From Dysgonamonadaceae bacterium (GTDB lineage: Bacteria; Bacteroidota; Bacteroidia; Bacteroidales; Dysgonomonadaceae): a stretch of DNA of 37,630 nt. The notes beneath the pieces are model-generated. The model was not told the DNA's origin. It did no database searches and saw nothing but the letters and a program-made list of their open reading frames with translations. Every line of letters starts with the position of its first letter. The stretch's first letter is position 1. Positions 24,273 through 37,259 of this stretch are shown piece by piece. A program made the position numbers and the translations under genes. The stretch spans positions 1-37,630 of the forward strand of contig JAISUH010000035.1 in the NCBI GenBank assembly GCA_031272205.1. Direction: 5' to 3'.

Positions 24273-25556
24273 TTAGTTAGTGCCAAGTACTTTTTCGATT
24301 TCGTCTAATTCTTTTGATTTATCAATACCCAAGTTGCTCAAGTTGTAATACGCATTTTGCAATTTAAATAAAGCAGCTTTAATATCCGATTCTTCGGCAT
24401 TACGAGCTTTCAACAAATCGCGGTATCTTTCGAGCAAAGGCGCTGATTTTTGATATAAATCGACGATGGCTTTATCGTTTTCGGCCTGCTGTTTCCTGTC
24501 GCTCAGCGAAGCCGAAATCTCTTTCAAATCTTGTGCCCGCACGATGTAATTTACAGCAAGAGCTTCCAAAGCCCGTTCGCAATTTGGATCTTGCGCCAAG
24601 GCTTTTTGAAAAGCGACATCGGCTTCCTCGTATTTTTTCGCTTCCGTCAGCAAAGCGCCTTTCACGCTATTGAAATCACAAGCGTTTGTCGGGTCGTTTT
24701 GGATGGCTTGATCCAAGTATTGCATTGCTTTGTCGTGTTGTCCCTGTCTGATGAATACATTCACCAAATTGGACATAAAGTAATTAACCTTCGGGAATTT
24801 CTCCGCTCCTTCGTGTAAAACATTCATGAAATTCACCGAGTCTCCCTGTTGGTAGTATTCGCTGGCGAGCAGTTCATAAAGATCACTTTCTTTGCACTGA
24901 CTATTTTCTATAAACTGCTCTTTTGAAGCACGTTGCAGTAGTTTTATGGCACGCTTGTGGTCTTGCCCCTGAATGGACGAGATGATAGCGTAGTATTTAA
25001 TAATCTGGTATGTGCTGTCTTTTACGAAAGGTGTTTTTTCTCCTGCAAACAGGGTGAGATCCGGAAGATTCCAATAAATTTCGAAACAATCGGCGGCTTT
25101 TTTCATATCTTTCTGGTCGGAAAAATAGATACCGGCATTGATGTAATACGGATGATTGGCCCTCAGGATATTTACGATATCTTTCCGCACATTGTTTTTT
25201 ACTTTGCCTTTTTCATTGGGAAGTTCTCCCAAAGAATCGGAAATAACATAAGGACGATACGATTCGAGAAGACCTTCGTACATTGCTTTTTCATTGTGTT
25301 GCTTGCCAATTATGCTACTGGCTCTTTCGTTGTCAAAAGCTTTGTTGCCGATATCACCGTAAATTTTCCATGTATCGGGGTCTTTCGCCGTTTCGGGGTT
25401 GGTTGTTGCCGGAACAATCAAAGTACGGGCTTCTGAGAGATCGTTGCTTCCCAACGCACGTTTAGCGTCTTTGACGGCCGATTTCTGTGCAAAAACTGCC
25501 CCTCCCGAAAAGGCAGCGATTGCAAGTAGAAATAAGATTTTTTTCATTGCACTCAT
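24273..25556 (-). CDS. Secreted TPR-repeat protein
   Basis: A 427-residue exported protein with a signal peptide (about residues 4-23, cleaved near VFAQ). Methionine 4 (25547) is an equally good start. The body is a helical repeat domain with TPR-like units, the clearest at about residues 259-345 (QHDKAMQYLDQAIQNDPTNACDF, KKYEEADVAFQKALAQDPN). The function is unknown. It follows gyrA by 80 bp, an arrangement I recall from other Bacteroidetes, and it is closed by a terminator. Confidence 0.8.
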   Translation of the reverse strand: MSAMKKILFLLAIAAFSGGAVFAQKSAVKDAKRALGSNDLSEARTLIVPATTNPETAKDPDTWKIYGDIGNKAFDNERASSIIGKQHNEKAMYEGLLESYRPYVISDSLGELPNEKGKVKNNVRKDIVNILRANHPYYINAGIYFSDQKDMKKAADCFEIYWNLPDLTLFAGEKTPFVKDSTYQIIKYYAIISSIQGQDHKRAIKLLQRASKEQFIENSQCKESDLYELLASEYYQQGDSVNFMNVLHEGAEKFPKVNYFMSNLVNVFIRQGQHDKAMQYLDQAIQNDPTNACDFNSVKGALLTEAKKYEEADVAFQKALAQDPNCERALEALAVNYIVRAQDLKEISASLSDRKQQAENDKAIVDLYQKSAPLLERYRDLLKARNAEESDIKAALFKLQNAYYNLSNLGIDKSKELDEIEKVLGTN

Positions 25557-25636
25557 TTTTTTTGTAGTTAATTATTTTCTATTGTTTTTAGCGTTACGCC
25601 ATTACATTTGACTTTAAATTAACAAAAAGTTTAACT

Positions 25637-28183
25637 TCACATTTCATCATTCGATTCCAATTCGTTGCTGTTATCGGCGCTGTTACCCAAATCCAAGGCC
25701 TCGTCAGCATCCGTTTCGGTTGAATTGACCTTACATACCGATGCTATTTCATCGTTTCGTTTTTCCAAATTAATGAGTCTTACGCCTTGGGTTGCGCGTC
25801 CCATGATGCGAATATCGGAAATTTTTACACGTATTGTTATACCAGACTTGTTAATAATCATTAAATCGTTATCATCGGTTACACTTTTGATAGCGACTAA
25901 TTTGCCGGTCTTCTCTGTAACGTTCAAAGTTTTGACTCCTTTTCCTCCTCGATGGGTAATGCGATAAACCGGTTCACCGTCTTCATCGTTCAGTTGAGTG
26001 CGTTTACCATAGCCCTGTTCTGAGACCACGAGAATGCTGTCTCCAGAGTCGGAATCCATACAAATCATACCGATTACGGCATCCTGTTCGTCTTCATCCA
26101 AAGTCATGCCTTTTACGCCCGTAGCTGTGCGTCCCATTGGTCTTACCCCCTCTTCATTGAAGCGGATAGCGCGTCCGTTACGATTCGCTATGATGATGTC
26201 TTTCTGCCCGTTTGTCATGCGGACACCAATCAGCTGGTCATCATCGCGTATTGTAATGGCGTTTACGCCGTTTTGACGCGGGCGTGAATAAGCTTCGAGC
26301 AAGGTTTTTTTCACGATGCCCTGTTTCGTGCAGAAAATGAGATAATGCGAATTGATGTATTCTTCATCATTGAGCGCATTCACGCGCACAAATGCGTTCA
26401 CGGCATCGTCGGAATCGATATTGAGCAGGTTTTGGATGGCGCGTCCTTTGGAATTTTTTGCACCTTCCGGAATTTCATATACGCGCAACCAGTAGCATTT
26501 TCCTTTTTGTGTAAAGAAAAGCATATAGTTATGCATGGTTGCCGGATAGATAAATTCCACAAAATCTTCGTCGCGCGTTTCCGTACCTTTAGCCCCTACT
26601 CCACCTCTGTTTTGCGTATGGAACTCCGAGAGCGGCGTGCGTTTGATGTAACCCATGTGCGATATGGTGATAACCATTTCGTCGTTGGAATAGAAATCCT
26701 CAGGATTGAGCTCTTCCGATGCATAAACAACTTCGGAACGACGGGCGTCACCAAATTTTTGTTTCACTTCAATAAGCTCATCTTTAATAACTTGCATGAG
26801 CAACGATTCGTCGTTCAATATATCATTCAGGTGCGCTATCAATTTTTGAATTTCCTCAAATTCGGCATGCAGTTTATCCTGTTCGAGTCCGGTTAGTTGG
26901 CGCAGGCGCATTTCGACGATTGCCCGCGATTGTACTTCTGAAAGGTTGAAGCGTTCCATCAATCGTTGAATAGCTTCTTGCGGATTGTTCGATGAACGGA
27001 TGATTGCGATGACCGCGTCGATGTTGTCCGAAGCGATGATTAAACCCTCCAAGATATGAGCTCGTTCTTCGGCCTTTTTCAGTTCGAATTGTGTCCGACG
27101 GACAACCACTTCGTGGCGGTGTTCCACAAACAGTTCAATCATCTGTTTGAGGTTGAGCAGCTGGGGACGTCCTTTTACCAATGCGATGTTGTTTACGCTG
27201 AATGACGATTGCAGTGCAGTGAGCTTATACAGCTTGTTGAGCACCACGTTGGCGTTGGCATCGCGTTTCACATCCACCACGATGCGCATTCCTTGACGGT
27301 CGGTTTCGTCGTTCACATTGGAAATGCCTTCTATTTTCTTATCCGAAACCAAATCGGCGATGTGTTTTATCAGTTCGGCTTTGTTTACCAGATAAGGAAT
27401 TTCGGAGATCACTATTTTGTCGTGCGTCTTGCCCGTCTCAATCTCGGCGCGTCCGCGAATGACGATACGTCCGCGCCCCGTTTCGAAGGCCTCTTCCACG
27501 CCTTTGTAACCGTAGATATATCCTCCCGTCGGGAAATCGGGCGCTTTCACATAACGCATCAACTCTTTGATTTCGATCTCTCTGTTGTCTATATAGGCGA
27601 TGATTCCGTCGATACATTCGCCCAGATTGTGGGGGGCTATATTGGTTGCCATGCCCACAGCGATACCCGCCGAGCCGTTTATCAACAGATTGGGTACCCG
27701 TGTCGGGAGTACGGTGGGTTCTTTCAGCGTATCATCGAAGTTGAATTGGAAATCTACCGTGTCTTTGTCGAGGTCGCGCAACATTTCCTCGGCCAGTTTG
27801 TTCAACCGGGCTTCGGTGTAACGCATTGCCGCGGGGCTATCGCCGTCCACACTCCCCATGTTTCCCTGTCCGTCAACAAGCATGTATCGCATGCTCCATT
27901 CTTGGGCGAGACGAACCATGGCGTTGTAAACCGATGAATCGCCGTGCGGGTGAAACTTACCGAGCACCTCTCCGACGATTCTCGCGGATTTTTTATACGG
28001 TTTGTCTGATGTGTTTCCTAATTCCGACATTCCAAAGAGAATGCGTCTGTGAACGGGCTTAAATCCGTCTCGAACGTCGGGCAACGCACGCGACACGATA
28101 ACGGACATCGAATAATCGATGTAAGCCGATTTCATTTCATCTTCGATGTTAATCTTAATGATTCTGTCTTCCTGATCAATCAT
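25637..28183 (-). CDS. gyrA: DNA gyrase subunit A
   Basis: An 848-residue type IIA topoisomerase subunit that cuts and rejoins DNA during negative supercoiling. The catalytic tyrosine is Tyr122 in [10 protein letters not shown], exactly E. coli numbering. The quinolone-resistance region reads [14 protein letters not shown], with Ser83 and an Asn at position 87. The C-terminal beta-pinwheel carries a GyrA-box variant QNRGGVG and a later HRGGKG. The C-terminus is acidic, as usual. A sub-consensus -7 box lies upstream and a TPR gene follows. Confidence 0.97.
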   Translation of the reverse strand: MIDQEDRIIKINIEDEMKSAYIDYSMSVIVSRALPDVRDGFKPVHRRILFGMSELGNTSDKPYKKSARIVGEVLGKFHPHGDSSVYNAMVRLAQEWSMRYMLVDGQGNMGSVDGDSPAAMRYTEARLNKLAEEMLRDLDKDTVDFQFNFDDTLKEPTVLPTRVPNLLINGSAGIAVGMATNIAPHNLGECIDGIIAYIDNREIEIKELMRYVKAPDFPTGGYIYGYKGVEEAFETGRGRIVIRGRAEIETGKTHDKIVISEIPYLVNKAELIKHIADLVSDKKIEGISNVNDETDRQGMRIVVDVKRDANANVVLNKLYKLTALQSSFSVNNIALVKGRPQLLNLKQMIELFVEHRHEVVVRRTQFELKKAEERAHILEGLIIASDNIDAVIAIIRSSNNPQEAIQRLMERFNLSEVQSRAIVEMRLRQLTGLEQDKLHAEFEEIQKLIAHLNDILNDESLLMQVIKDELIEVKQKFGDARRSEVVYASEELNPEDFYSNDEMVITISHMGYIKRTPLSEFHTQNRGGVGAKGTETRDEDFVEFIYPATMHNYMLFFTQKGKCYWLRVYEIPEGAKNSKGRAIQNLLNIDSDDAVNAFVRVNALNDEEYINSHYLIFCTKQGIVKKTLLEAYSRPRQNGVNAITIRDDDQLIGVRMTNGQKDIIIANRNGRAIRFNEEGVRPMGRTATGVKGMTLDEDEQDAVIGMICMDSDSGDSILVVSEQGYGKRTQLNDEDGEPVYRITHRGGKGVKTLNVTEKTGKLVAIKSVTDDNDLMIINKSGITIRVKISDIRIMGRATQGVRLINLEKRNDEIASVCKVNSTETDADEALDLGNSADNSNELESNDEM

Positions 28184-28267
28184 GTAAAAATAGGGTTTTC
28201 TTCTTTATGTTAAGCGTCTAATTATCAGATGCATAAATATATTTACGCACACATAATAAAAACTATG

Positions 28268-28275
28268 CTAAGGTA
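28268..28275 (-). promoter_or_regulatory. Candidate -7 box of gyrA
   Basis: Minus-strand TACCTTAG is one base off TAnnTTTG. A T-rich TTTTTTTG lies about 20 bp upstream. It would give a leader of about 78 nt. Since it lies immediately after the secA stop, it also separates secA from gyrA. Confidence 0.45.
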
Positions 28276-28302
28276 CAAAAAAATTATTGATTTACAAAAA
28301 AA

Positions 28303-31608
<3,306 letters not shown>

Positions 31609-31665
31609 ATTTTTATTTGTTATTTTCCTGTTTAATTTTCTGTTAGTTATTCTCTCGGCAGGTTG

Positions 31666-33258
31666 TCAAAACAACTCTTCCAATATATTTCCCAGGGCGG
31701 CGTTCGGTGCGCGTATGCGCAATCGGTGCGACACGCTGGGCGCAATTTCGGTAGCGTCTATTGTTCGTCCTATTTTTTGTGGTTTTATGCCGTTTCCAAA
31801 GAATATAACGGGCGAAACGACGGCGTTATTCCGCACCCGCAGGTTGTTTTCGGATTGTGTTTGCTGTTCGGGAACGACCCGCCAACCCGGTTGCAATTCG
31901 AGAAATAAATCACCCGAAACGCCTTTGTAATAACCGTTGCGATAATGCTGGAGCATTTGGTTGTATGCGCCGTGGAGCATTTGATAGGATGTGAAAACAT
32001 CCTGTACTCCGGCTGATTGCACCAAAAACTCGGCGGCTTTCTCTTGAAAGTCCTTCAAATCGATTTTCTTATCTTCGAGCAACTTACGGTTGAAGAAAAA
32101 CTGCTGATTGTAATAGGTTTTTATCCATTGTTCATGTCCGTAAATCGCCATCAGATACATGTTGAGCAAGGCTTGGCTGCGCGAGGGATAAAAATCTCCT
32201 CCCGAAGTAAGCAGGTCTTTCGGATAGACTTCCTGCTCGTTGAAATACCCTGTGGAGACCACAAAAATAAGCGTATTTTTTAAACCTACGGTTTTTTCGA
32301 CCGTTTCCAATAAGGAAGCGATATCCTGATCGAGTCGGTAGTAATTATCCTGAATTTCAACCGAATAATTTTTGTCCAGGGCATTCGGATAATTTCCGGC
32401 ATAGAAGGTAAGGGCAAGAAAATCGGGATTGCTGTGTTTACCCAAAATATGGGCTTTCAGTAGTTTTTCCGCCATAGACCGTACTTCGGTATTTACATGG
32501 GGCGATTGCTTGAAAAGTTTGTAACTGGGTTTTTTGTCTTCGACGAAAAAATGCTGAAAGTTGTAAATATTCTTGGTATAAGGAAAAGCGTTGTATCGGG
32601 CTACATCCATAGCCGGTTTCCACGAATTGGAGACGGCCGTTGCGCTTATCGATTCGGGACTGCGATTAAACTGATCGACAATCGGTTGTGTTGATTTGTA
32701 GAAAGTGGTTGTCGCCCATTTTCCCGAATAATCTTCCACCCAATAGGCGGCGTTGGCGCCATGTCCTCCCGAAGCCAACGCTTGCGACACATCGGGCGCG
32801 AAAGCGTATATCTCGGATTGTCCGCCGGAAGCAATATTCAATTCGTCGGCTATCGTAGATACTTTTATGGCAAGGGGCGAATATTTTTCGGTCGTAAAAT
32901 TACCAAGGTATTTGTTGTCGGCAAAAGAGGATACTATCGTGTTCGATTCGGCAAGGTATTTGTTTTCGCTGACGATGCCGTGATATGACGGCGTGGTTCC
33001 CGTGTATATGGTTGCTATGGTTGCGGCCTTGTCCAAATAGGGAAAATCGTATTTCACATTGGCATAAACCAAGCCTTCTCCCAATAATCGTTTGAATCCT
33101 TTTTCGCTGAAAGTATGTTTAAAGAGTTCGAGATAATCGCCGCGTAACTGATCTATCGTGATGCCGATGACCAATTTGGGCGTTTCAGTCGAAACATTTT
33201 GAGCAAACAACGATGTAACCGAAAAAAAAGCTACAAGTGATGACCGTATTTTTATCAT
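31666..33258 (-). CDS. Secreted alkaline-phosphatase-superfamily protein lacking catalytic residues (probable pseudoenzyme)
   Basis: A 530-residue exported protein (signal cleaved near FAQ20) with the overall layout of PafA-type monoesterases. It has GITIDQLRGDY (metal ligand Asp36 kept), the YTGTTPSYHGIV loop, an ANAAYWVEDYSGKW segment and an APNAALGN C-terminal motif. The chemistry is missing. The nucleophile position (Thr79 in PafA) aligns with Lys77. The KxR signature reads PDV (155-157). The DYxGH pair region reads AGNYPNA (287-293). The DHG motif reads TGY (336-338). The late His before the PVIFFG strand reads AVVSP. Only one of six metal ligands is evident. The sequence is otherwise intact with no stop or frameshift, so it is conserved as a protein, perhaps as a binding or folding factor. 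It is encoded between the Lnb-like gene and secA. Confidence 0.8.
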   Translation of the reverse strand: MIKIRSSLVAFFSVTSLFAQNVSTETPKLVIGITIDQLRGDYLELFKHTFSEKGFKRLLGEGLVYANVKYDFPYLDKAATIATIYTGTTPSYHGIVSENKYLAESNTIVSSFADNKYLGNFTTEKYSPLAIKVSTIADELNIASGGQSEIYAFAPDVSQALASGGHGANAAYWVEDYSGKWATTTFYKSTQPIVDQFNRSPESISATAVSNSWKPAMDVARYNAFPYTKNIYNFQHFFVEDKKPSYKLFKQSPHVNTEVRSMAEKLLKAHILGKHSNPDFLALTFYAGNYPNALDKNYSVEIQDNYYRLDQDIASLLETVEKTVGLKNTLIFVVSTGYFNEQEVYPKDLLTSGGDFYPSRSQALLNMYLMAIYGHEQWIKTYYNQQFFFNRKLLEDKKIDLKDFQEKAAEFLVQSAGVQDVFTSYQMLHGAYNQMLQHYRNGYYKGVSGDLFLELQPGWRVVPEQQTQSENNLRVRNNAVVSPVIFFGNGIKPQKIGRTIDATEIAPSVSHRLRIRAPNAALGNILEELF

Positions 33259-33307
33259 TATTCAGTATCCTGTTTTTATATGTATCGCAAAAACCGTGCT
33301 GAAAATT

Positions 33308-34558
33308 TCATTGTCCCCATGCCGCTTTCAAATATTGGGCGGAAGGGTAACGGTTTTTTTGACTCTTTTTCTTTTTTGCCGCCCAGATATTCACACCCGA
33401 ACGAATCCATAAACTCATGGCGAAGGGGATACCGACGAGCGGCAATTCCTGCGGAATCAACCACCATAACGCCAAAAACAGCGTTAAGACTGCAAAGTTA
33501 ATAAAATGATAGAGAAAAACGAGTTTTTTGAGTGGTTTTACCCAAAATAAAAAAGCGAAAAGCAGGCTAAAAATATTTAACCATACAAAGTTCCAATTCG
33601 CGTTTACGGCCGGATGAATGGAAAAAAACATGAGGAAAAAGATAATCAGCCCGGCAATTCCCGCCGCTCCGAAAAGCAGGGTATCGTATATTATCGGTAA
33701 CGCCGTTTGGCGAACGTTCACTTTTTGGATGACGGAAACGATTATCGTAAGCAAGAGCAATGCAAGAGCAACGTAAATCGGCTCCAATACCTCCGGTTCA
33801 CCCGTGTTGGATTCCGTATTACCCGCTTTCAATATAAAGGTACTGTTTTTCACCAAGTTATATTGCAAAGTATCGTTTTTAATGATTTTTGCGCCGTCGA
33901 AAGCATCTTTTAAATAAATCGGAAGAAACATTTTTTCGCGCAAATTAATGGTGGAATCGGCTCCGCTGCCGATAATCAAATCGATGCCGAATTCCATCCA
34001 CGGATACGACGCCACACATTCGTGAATTAAGTCGCGGAAAGTCTGATTTGTGCTGTCGGCAGGATATTCAATGCGTCCCTGCACGTACTTCTCCACCATA
34101 TCCCGCGGACGGGTAGCGCAATTGTCGAACAGAAAATTATAACGATAGCCCCTGTTTTCCGGCTTCGCATTGATATACAAGGCTTCCCACAGATTTTGTT
34201 TTTCCTGCTGCGTGAGGTTTAATTCCTGTTTGACAACCTCTAATTTTTTCTCCTTGTATTCTTTAAGAAAATTATTGAAAGAGGTAACCCCCAACACATA
34301 ATCGGTCTCACCACGTACAAAATGATACATGAAATTGGGCTGATCGGAATCAAAAAATCCGTAGTTGAATACTAAATCCACACCGGTGGAGTCATCGCAG
34401 ACAAAAAGGGCTGTATGCCCGTAAACCGCATATATGGCCCCACTCCACGGTGATGTGGTCATCAGACTGATTTTCGCGCTGTCGCTCAACTGTACTTGCG
34501 CCATCGACGAAAAAAACAGGGACAGACCGACAAAAAGAATTGATATGTGTTTATTCAT
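33308..34558 (-). CDS. lnb: DUF4105/Lnb-like lipoprotein N-acyltransferase
   Basis: A 416-residue protein with a signal peptide (about 1-21). A periplasmic DUF4105 domain occupies about residues 25-230, and four to five membrane helices lie in the C-terminal half. The domain has the conserved His in YGHTALFV (His48) and Cys in FLFDNCATRPRD (Cys147), the residues expected for a Cys-His acyltransferase. DUF4105 has been linked to Lnb, which N-acylates lipoproteins in Bacteroides that lack Lnt. The gene symbol is tentative. The ATG at 34558 is chosen over a GTG at 34579 because a -7 box lies just upstream. Close linkage to secA suits an export-maturation role. Confidence 0.75.
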   Translation of the reverse strand: MNKHISILFVGLSLFFSSMAQVQLSDSAKISLMTTSPWSGAIYAVYGHTALFVCDDSTGVDLVFNYGFFDSDQPNFMYHFVRGETDYVLGVTSFNNFLKEYKEKKLEVVKQELNLTQQEKQNLWEALYINAKPENRGYRYNFLFDNCATRPRDMVEKYVQGRIEYPADSTNQTFRDLIHECVASYPWMEFGIDLIIGSGADSTINLREKMFLPIYLKDAFDGAKIIKNDTLQYNLVKNSTFILKAGNTESNTGEPEVLEPIYVALALLLLTIIVSVIQKVNVRQTALPIIYDTLLFGAAGIAGLIIFFLMFFSIHPAVNANWNFVWLNIFSLLFAFLFWVKPLKKLVFLYHFINFAVLTLFLALWWLIPQELPLVGIPFAMSLWIRSGVNIWAAKKKKSQKNRYPSAQYLKAAWGQ

Positions 34559-34580
34559 TCGGAATTTCTTTTTGAACACG

Positions 34581-34588
34581 CAAATATA
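34581..34588 (-). promoter_or_regulatory. -7 box of the lnb-pseudophosphatase-secA unit
   Basis: Minus-strand TATATTTG fits TAnnTTTG and lies 22 bp before the chosen ATG. It sits just after the DUF5686 stop. The downstream genes follow at 49 and 57 bp with no strong promoter or terminator in between, so all three may share this start. Confidence 0.6.
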
Positions 34589-34610
34589 CGGATAATTTTT
34601 TAAAAGATGA

Positions 34611-37259
34611 TTACATTTCCAAAATCGAAAACAACGGCAGACTTATCCTTATCGAAACACCCTTAAAATCAGCCCCGTCGATTGCCGTAAAAACGCCCAT
34701 TCTTCCGAAAGAACCCAAGCCGACGGAGTAACCGCCTTCGAAACAGTTCCGACGACCATCGGTGTGCAGGTAATGGATGTGCAAGGCTTCATCGAAAATC
34801 TTTCCCTGCAAAAACGGCAGTTTTTTCAACAACAGATATTCGGAATGGTAACTTGCATGTACTTCTGCCCAATAATCTTTGCTATAACTGTATTCGGACA
34901 GCATGTTGAAGCTGAAGTTAAACGGTTGGTCGCCAACCAACATCGGATTTTGACGGAAATAGTTGTAATCGGGTAACTGCAACGACGAAGCATTCAAGAA
35001 TTTCCCCCCACCGACAGCGTACCTGAAACGCGAGAAGATTGACGTTTTAATGCTTTGTTTTACAGAATATTCCATTAATACAAACCGGCTCGTAACGGCA
35101 TTATCGGGCAAGCCGAAGCCCTTTTTGTATCGAAGGGCAAATGTCGGATAATTCGATGTTACATAGCTTTTTCGTCCTCTATTGATCCAATAACGGTAAA
35201 ACGGCGTATATGACAGACCTATATCCAATATTGAGGCGCGGTGGTTGGGAAAAGCCGAAACCCAGTCGTCAGGCATATTAGGACCAACTTTTTCACCAAA
35301 CAGATTGTAAGATGTCAAATTTTGCAAGGTCGCGCGTTTTTCATACAGGAAGGCGGTTGTCAGGTTCAGACCATTGGCGATATCGATTCGGTTGGTCGCA
35401 TGGAAGAATACTCTGTCGTAAAAGCGGATGTAATTTCCACCATACGCCGCAGCGGTAATGCTGTTTAGGAAACGATTCATCCCGTACAATCGGTTGATAT
35501 CTTCTGCTGTATGTCCGAAAGAAAGTGAGGCGTAACCTTGGCGGAAAGGTTGGTAATGCCACTGCACTTCCGTCTTCCATCGCAAGGTTTGACGGGTTGT
35601 TACATAGCGTACATCGGGTTTTATCTTCAAAAAGCAGTTGCTGTCCAAATTCAAACGATATTGGAGAGACTGCCCCAGCGAAAAACCATCGACAAAATTG
35701 TATTCGTTCAAGGCATGAGCAATGCCGTCGAATCGAAGCAGCGATTTCTCGCCGAGCTTGAAACCTCCACCCATCAACAGTTTACCTCCAGTCGATTTCG
35801 GGCCTGCTTCCAATTCGAGCGTGATCGCCCGCGAACCTGTGGAAAGCCCGTGGATGCTGTCCGGAGGATTTATGGAGTCGGCAACGGCATACGAACGGGC
35901 TTCCGACTGCTCCAACGGGAGCATCCTTATTTTAGCCCAATACAATGAATCAAGACTGAATGCCGATGAATCGATTTTTATCTCCACATTTTCTAAATAT
36001 TTTATTTCGAGAGACTTATTTTTGTTTTTTTCTTCTTCAGTCTCCGAAACAGACTGCATCATTTGCGACAACTGATAAGCTTCGCGCGTGGAGAGCTCCT
36101 CTTTTTCGAAGAGTTTTTCCATCTTTTTCAGCGTTTTGTCTTCTTTTTGCTTGCGTTTTTCGGAAATTGAAGAAGGGGCATTGTTTTCTGCAAAAGAAGA
36201 AATTTCTCCCGTGGAAGAAGGCATTTTGTCCTGTTTCACGTTCACCGACTGATAGGTGATAGATACAAAATACCTTCCGCCGCCTTTGACACCCATCGTA
36301 TTCACATTCACGTTCATATCGTAAGTTGTGGGGAGATAAACCGACGGCTTCACCTCATGAAACGTTACTCGGTTATGAATGATGGTACCCATTTGGCGGC
36401 TCGTTAAATCGGCCTCGAAAACGTTCCACGTGTCTTCCAAAATATACAGGTAACCGCTGTACAAGTCGCCGTTCTTATACCGCGGTATCACTTTGATTTT
36501 GTTGATGGTACGTCCGCCGTTCGTTTCCACGTCTTCCCATTTGAATTTGTAATAACGGAAAGCCCCCGGCTTAAAAATATTTTCGTCGTAAATATTGGAA
36601 TTGACAACCTTCAAGGCCTCTTCACCCATATCGAACTCTTTCGGGATGGACGATTTCACTGCTTTCACGCGCTGGTCGTAGCTGTTGGGGGCTTTGAACG
36701 CTATTTCGTTGTCCGATTCCATCACGAAGGTTTTGCCGATCAACAGGTTAAAATCGACTTTCTGACCGTTCATTTTCGACATCCGTTTGATGACGCCGGG
36801 TATTTTATCGATGTGGAAAGACCCTTTGGTATAGGTCTGACTCCGATATTCGCTTACTTGATTGCGGTAGAAAGGCGCATAAGCAATCACTTTTCTCATG
36901 ATGCGGTACGCGGGATCTTCGCCGTCGGACGAAACGATGACTTCATCCAAGCGATACACTTTGTCAGTTAAAGTTACGGACAATATTCCCTGTGCAAGGG
37001 GAACTTCTATTTTTAAGGTTTTGGGTTCGTAACCCAAGGAACGAAACTCGCAGGTATAGCTCCCTTGTTTTATGTTGGTTTGAAACTGTCCCTTGTCGTT
37101 TGCCACAATGCCCTGCGCTATTTCGGAGATGTAAATCGACGCATTGGGCACAGGTTCTCCTTTTTCGTTTTGCACGATACCCTGCAAAAGCTGGGCATTC
37201 AATGAGACCGGAAAAATGGCGAGGCAAAAGAAGAAGAACAACAACCGGAACTGTTTCAT
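34611..37259 (-). CDS. DUF5686/carboxypeptidase-regulatory-like outer-membrane protein
   Basis: An 882-residue exported protein with a signal peptide (cleaved near LNAQ). Residues 24-105 form a CarboxypepD-regulatory-like beta-sandwich (LLQGIVQNEKGEPVPNASIYI), the plug-associated domain common in TonB-type proteins. The DUF5686 region follows (LDEVIVSSDGEDPAYRIMRKVI) and the last 400 residues are barrel-like, ending in an aromatic-rich strand. There is a Lys/Glu-rich stretch near residues 355-420. It is presumably an outer-membrane barrel of unknown cargo. The ATG overlaps the stop of the upstream restriction-type gene (ATGA), so the two may be translationally coupled. Confidence 0.8.
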   Translation of the reverse strand: MKQFRLLFFFFCLAIFPVSLNAQLLQGIVQNEKGEPVPNASIYISEIAQGIVANDKGQFQTNIKQGSYTCEFRSLGYEPKTLKIEVPLAQGILSVTLTDKVYRLDEVIVSSDGEDPAYRIMRKVIAYAPFYRNQVSEYRSQTYTKGSFHIDKIPGVIKRMSKMNGQKVDFNLLIGKTFVMESDNEIAFKAPNSYDQRVKAVKSSIPKEFDMGEEALKVVNSNIYDENIFKPGAFRYYKFKWEDVETNGGRTINKIKVIPRYKNGDLYSGYLYILEDTWNVFEADLTSRQMGTIIHNRVTFHEVKPSVYLPTTYDMNVNVNTMGVKGGGRYFVSITYQSVNVKQDKMPSSTGEISSFAENNAPSSISEKRKQKEDKTLKKMEKLFEKEELSTREAYQLSQMMQSVSETEEEKNKNKSLEIKYLENVEIKIDSSAFSLDSLYWAKIRMLPLEQSEARSYAVADSINPPDSIHGLSTGSRAITLELEAGPKSTGGKLLMGGGFKLGEKSLLRFDGIAHALNEYNFVDGFSLGQSLQYRLNLDSNCFLKIKPDVRYVTTRQTLRWKTEVQWHYQPFRQGYASLSFGHTAEDINRLYGMNRFLNSITAAAYGGNYIRFYDRVFFHATNRIDIANGLNLTTAFLYEKRATLQNLTSYNLFGEKVGPNMPDDWVSAFPNHRASILDIGLSYTPFYRYWINRGRKSYVTSNYPTFALRYKKGFGLPDNAVTSRFVLMEYSVKQSIKTSIFSRFRYAVGGGKFLNASSLQLPDYNYFRQNPMLVGDQPFNFSFNMLSEYSYSKDYWAEVHASYHSEYLLLKKLPFLQGKIFDEALHIHYLHTDGRRNCFEGGYSVGLGSFGRMGVFTAIDGADFKGVSIRISLPLFSILEM

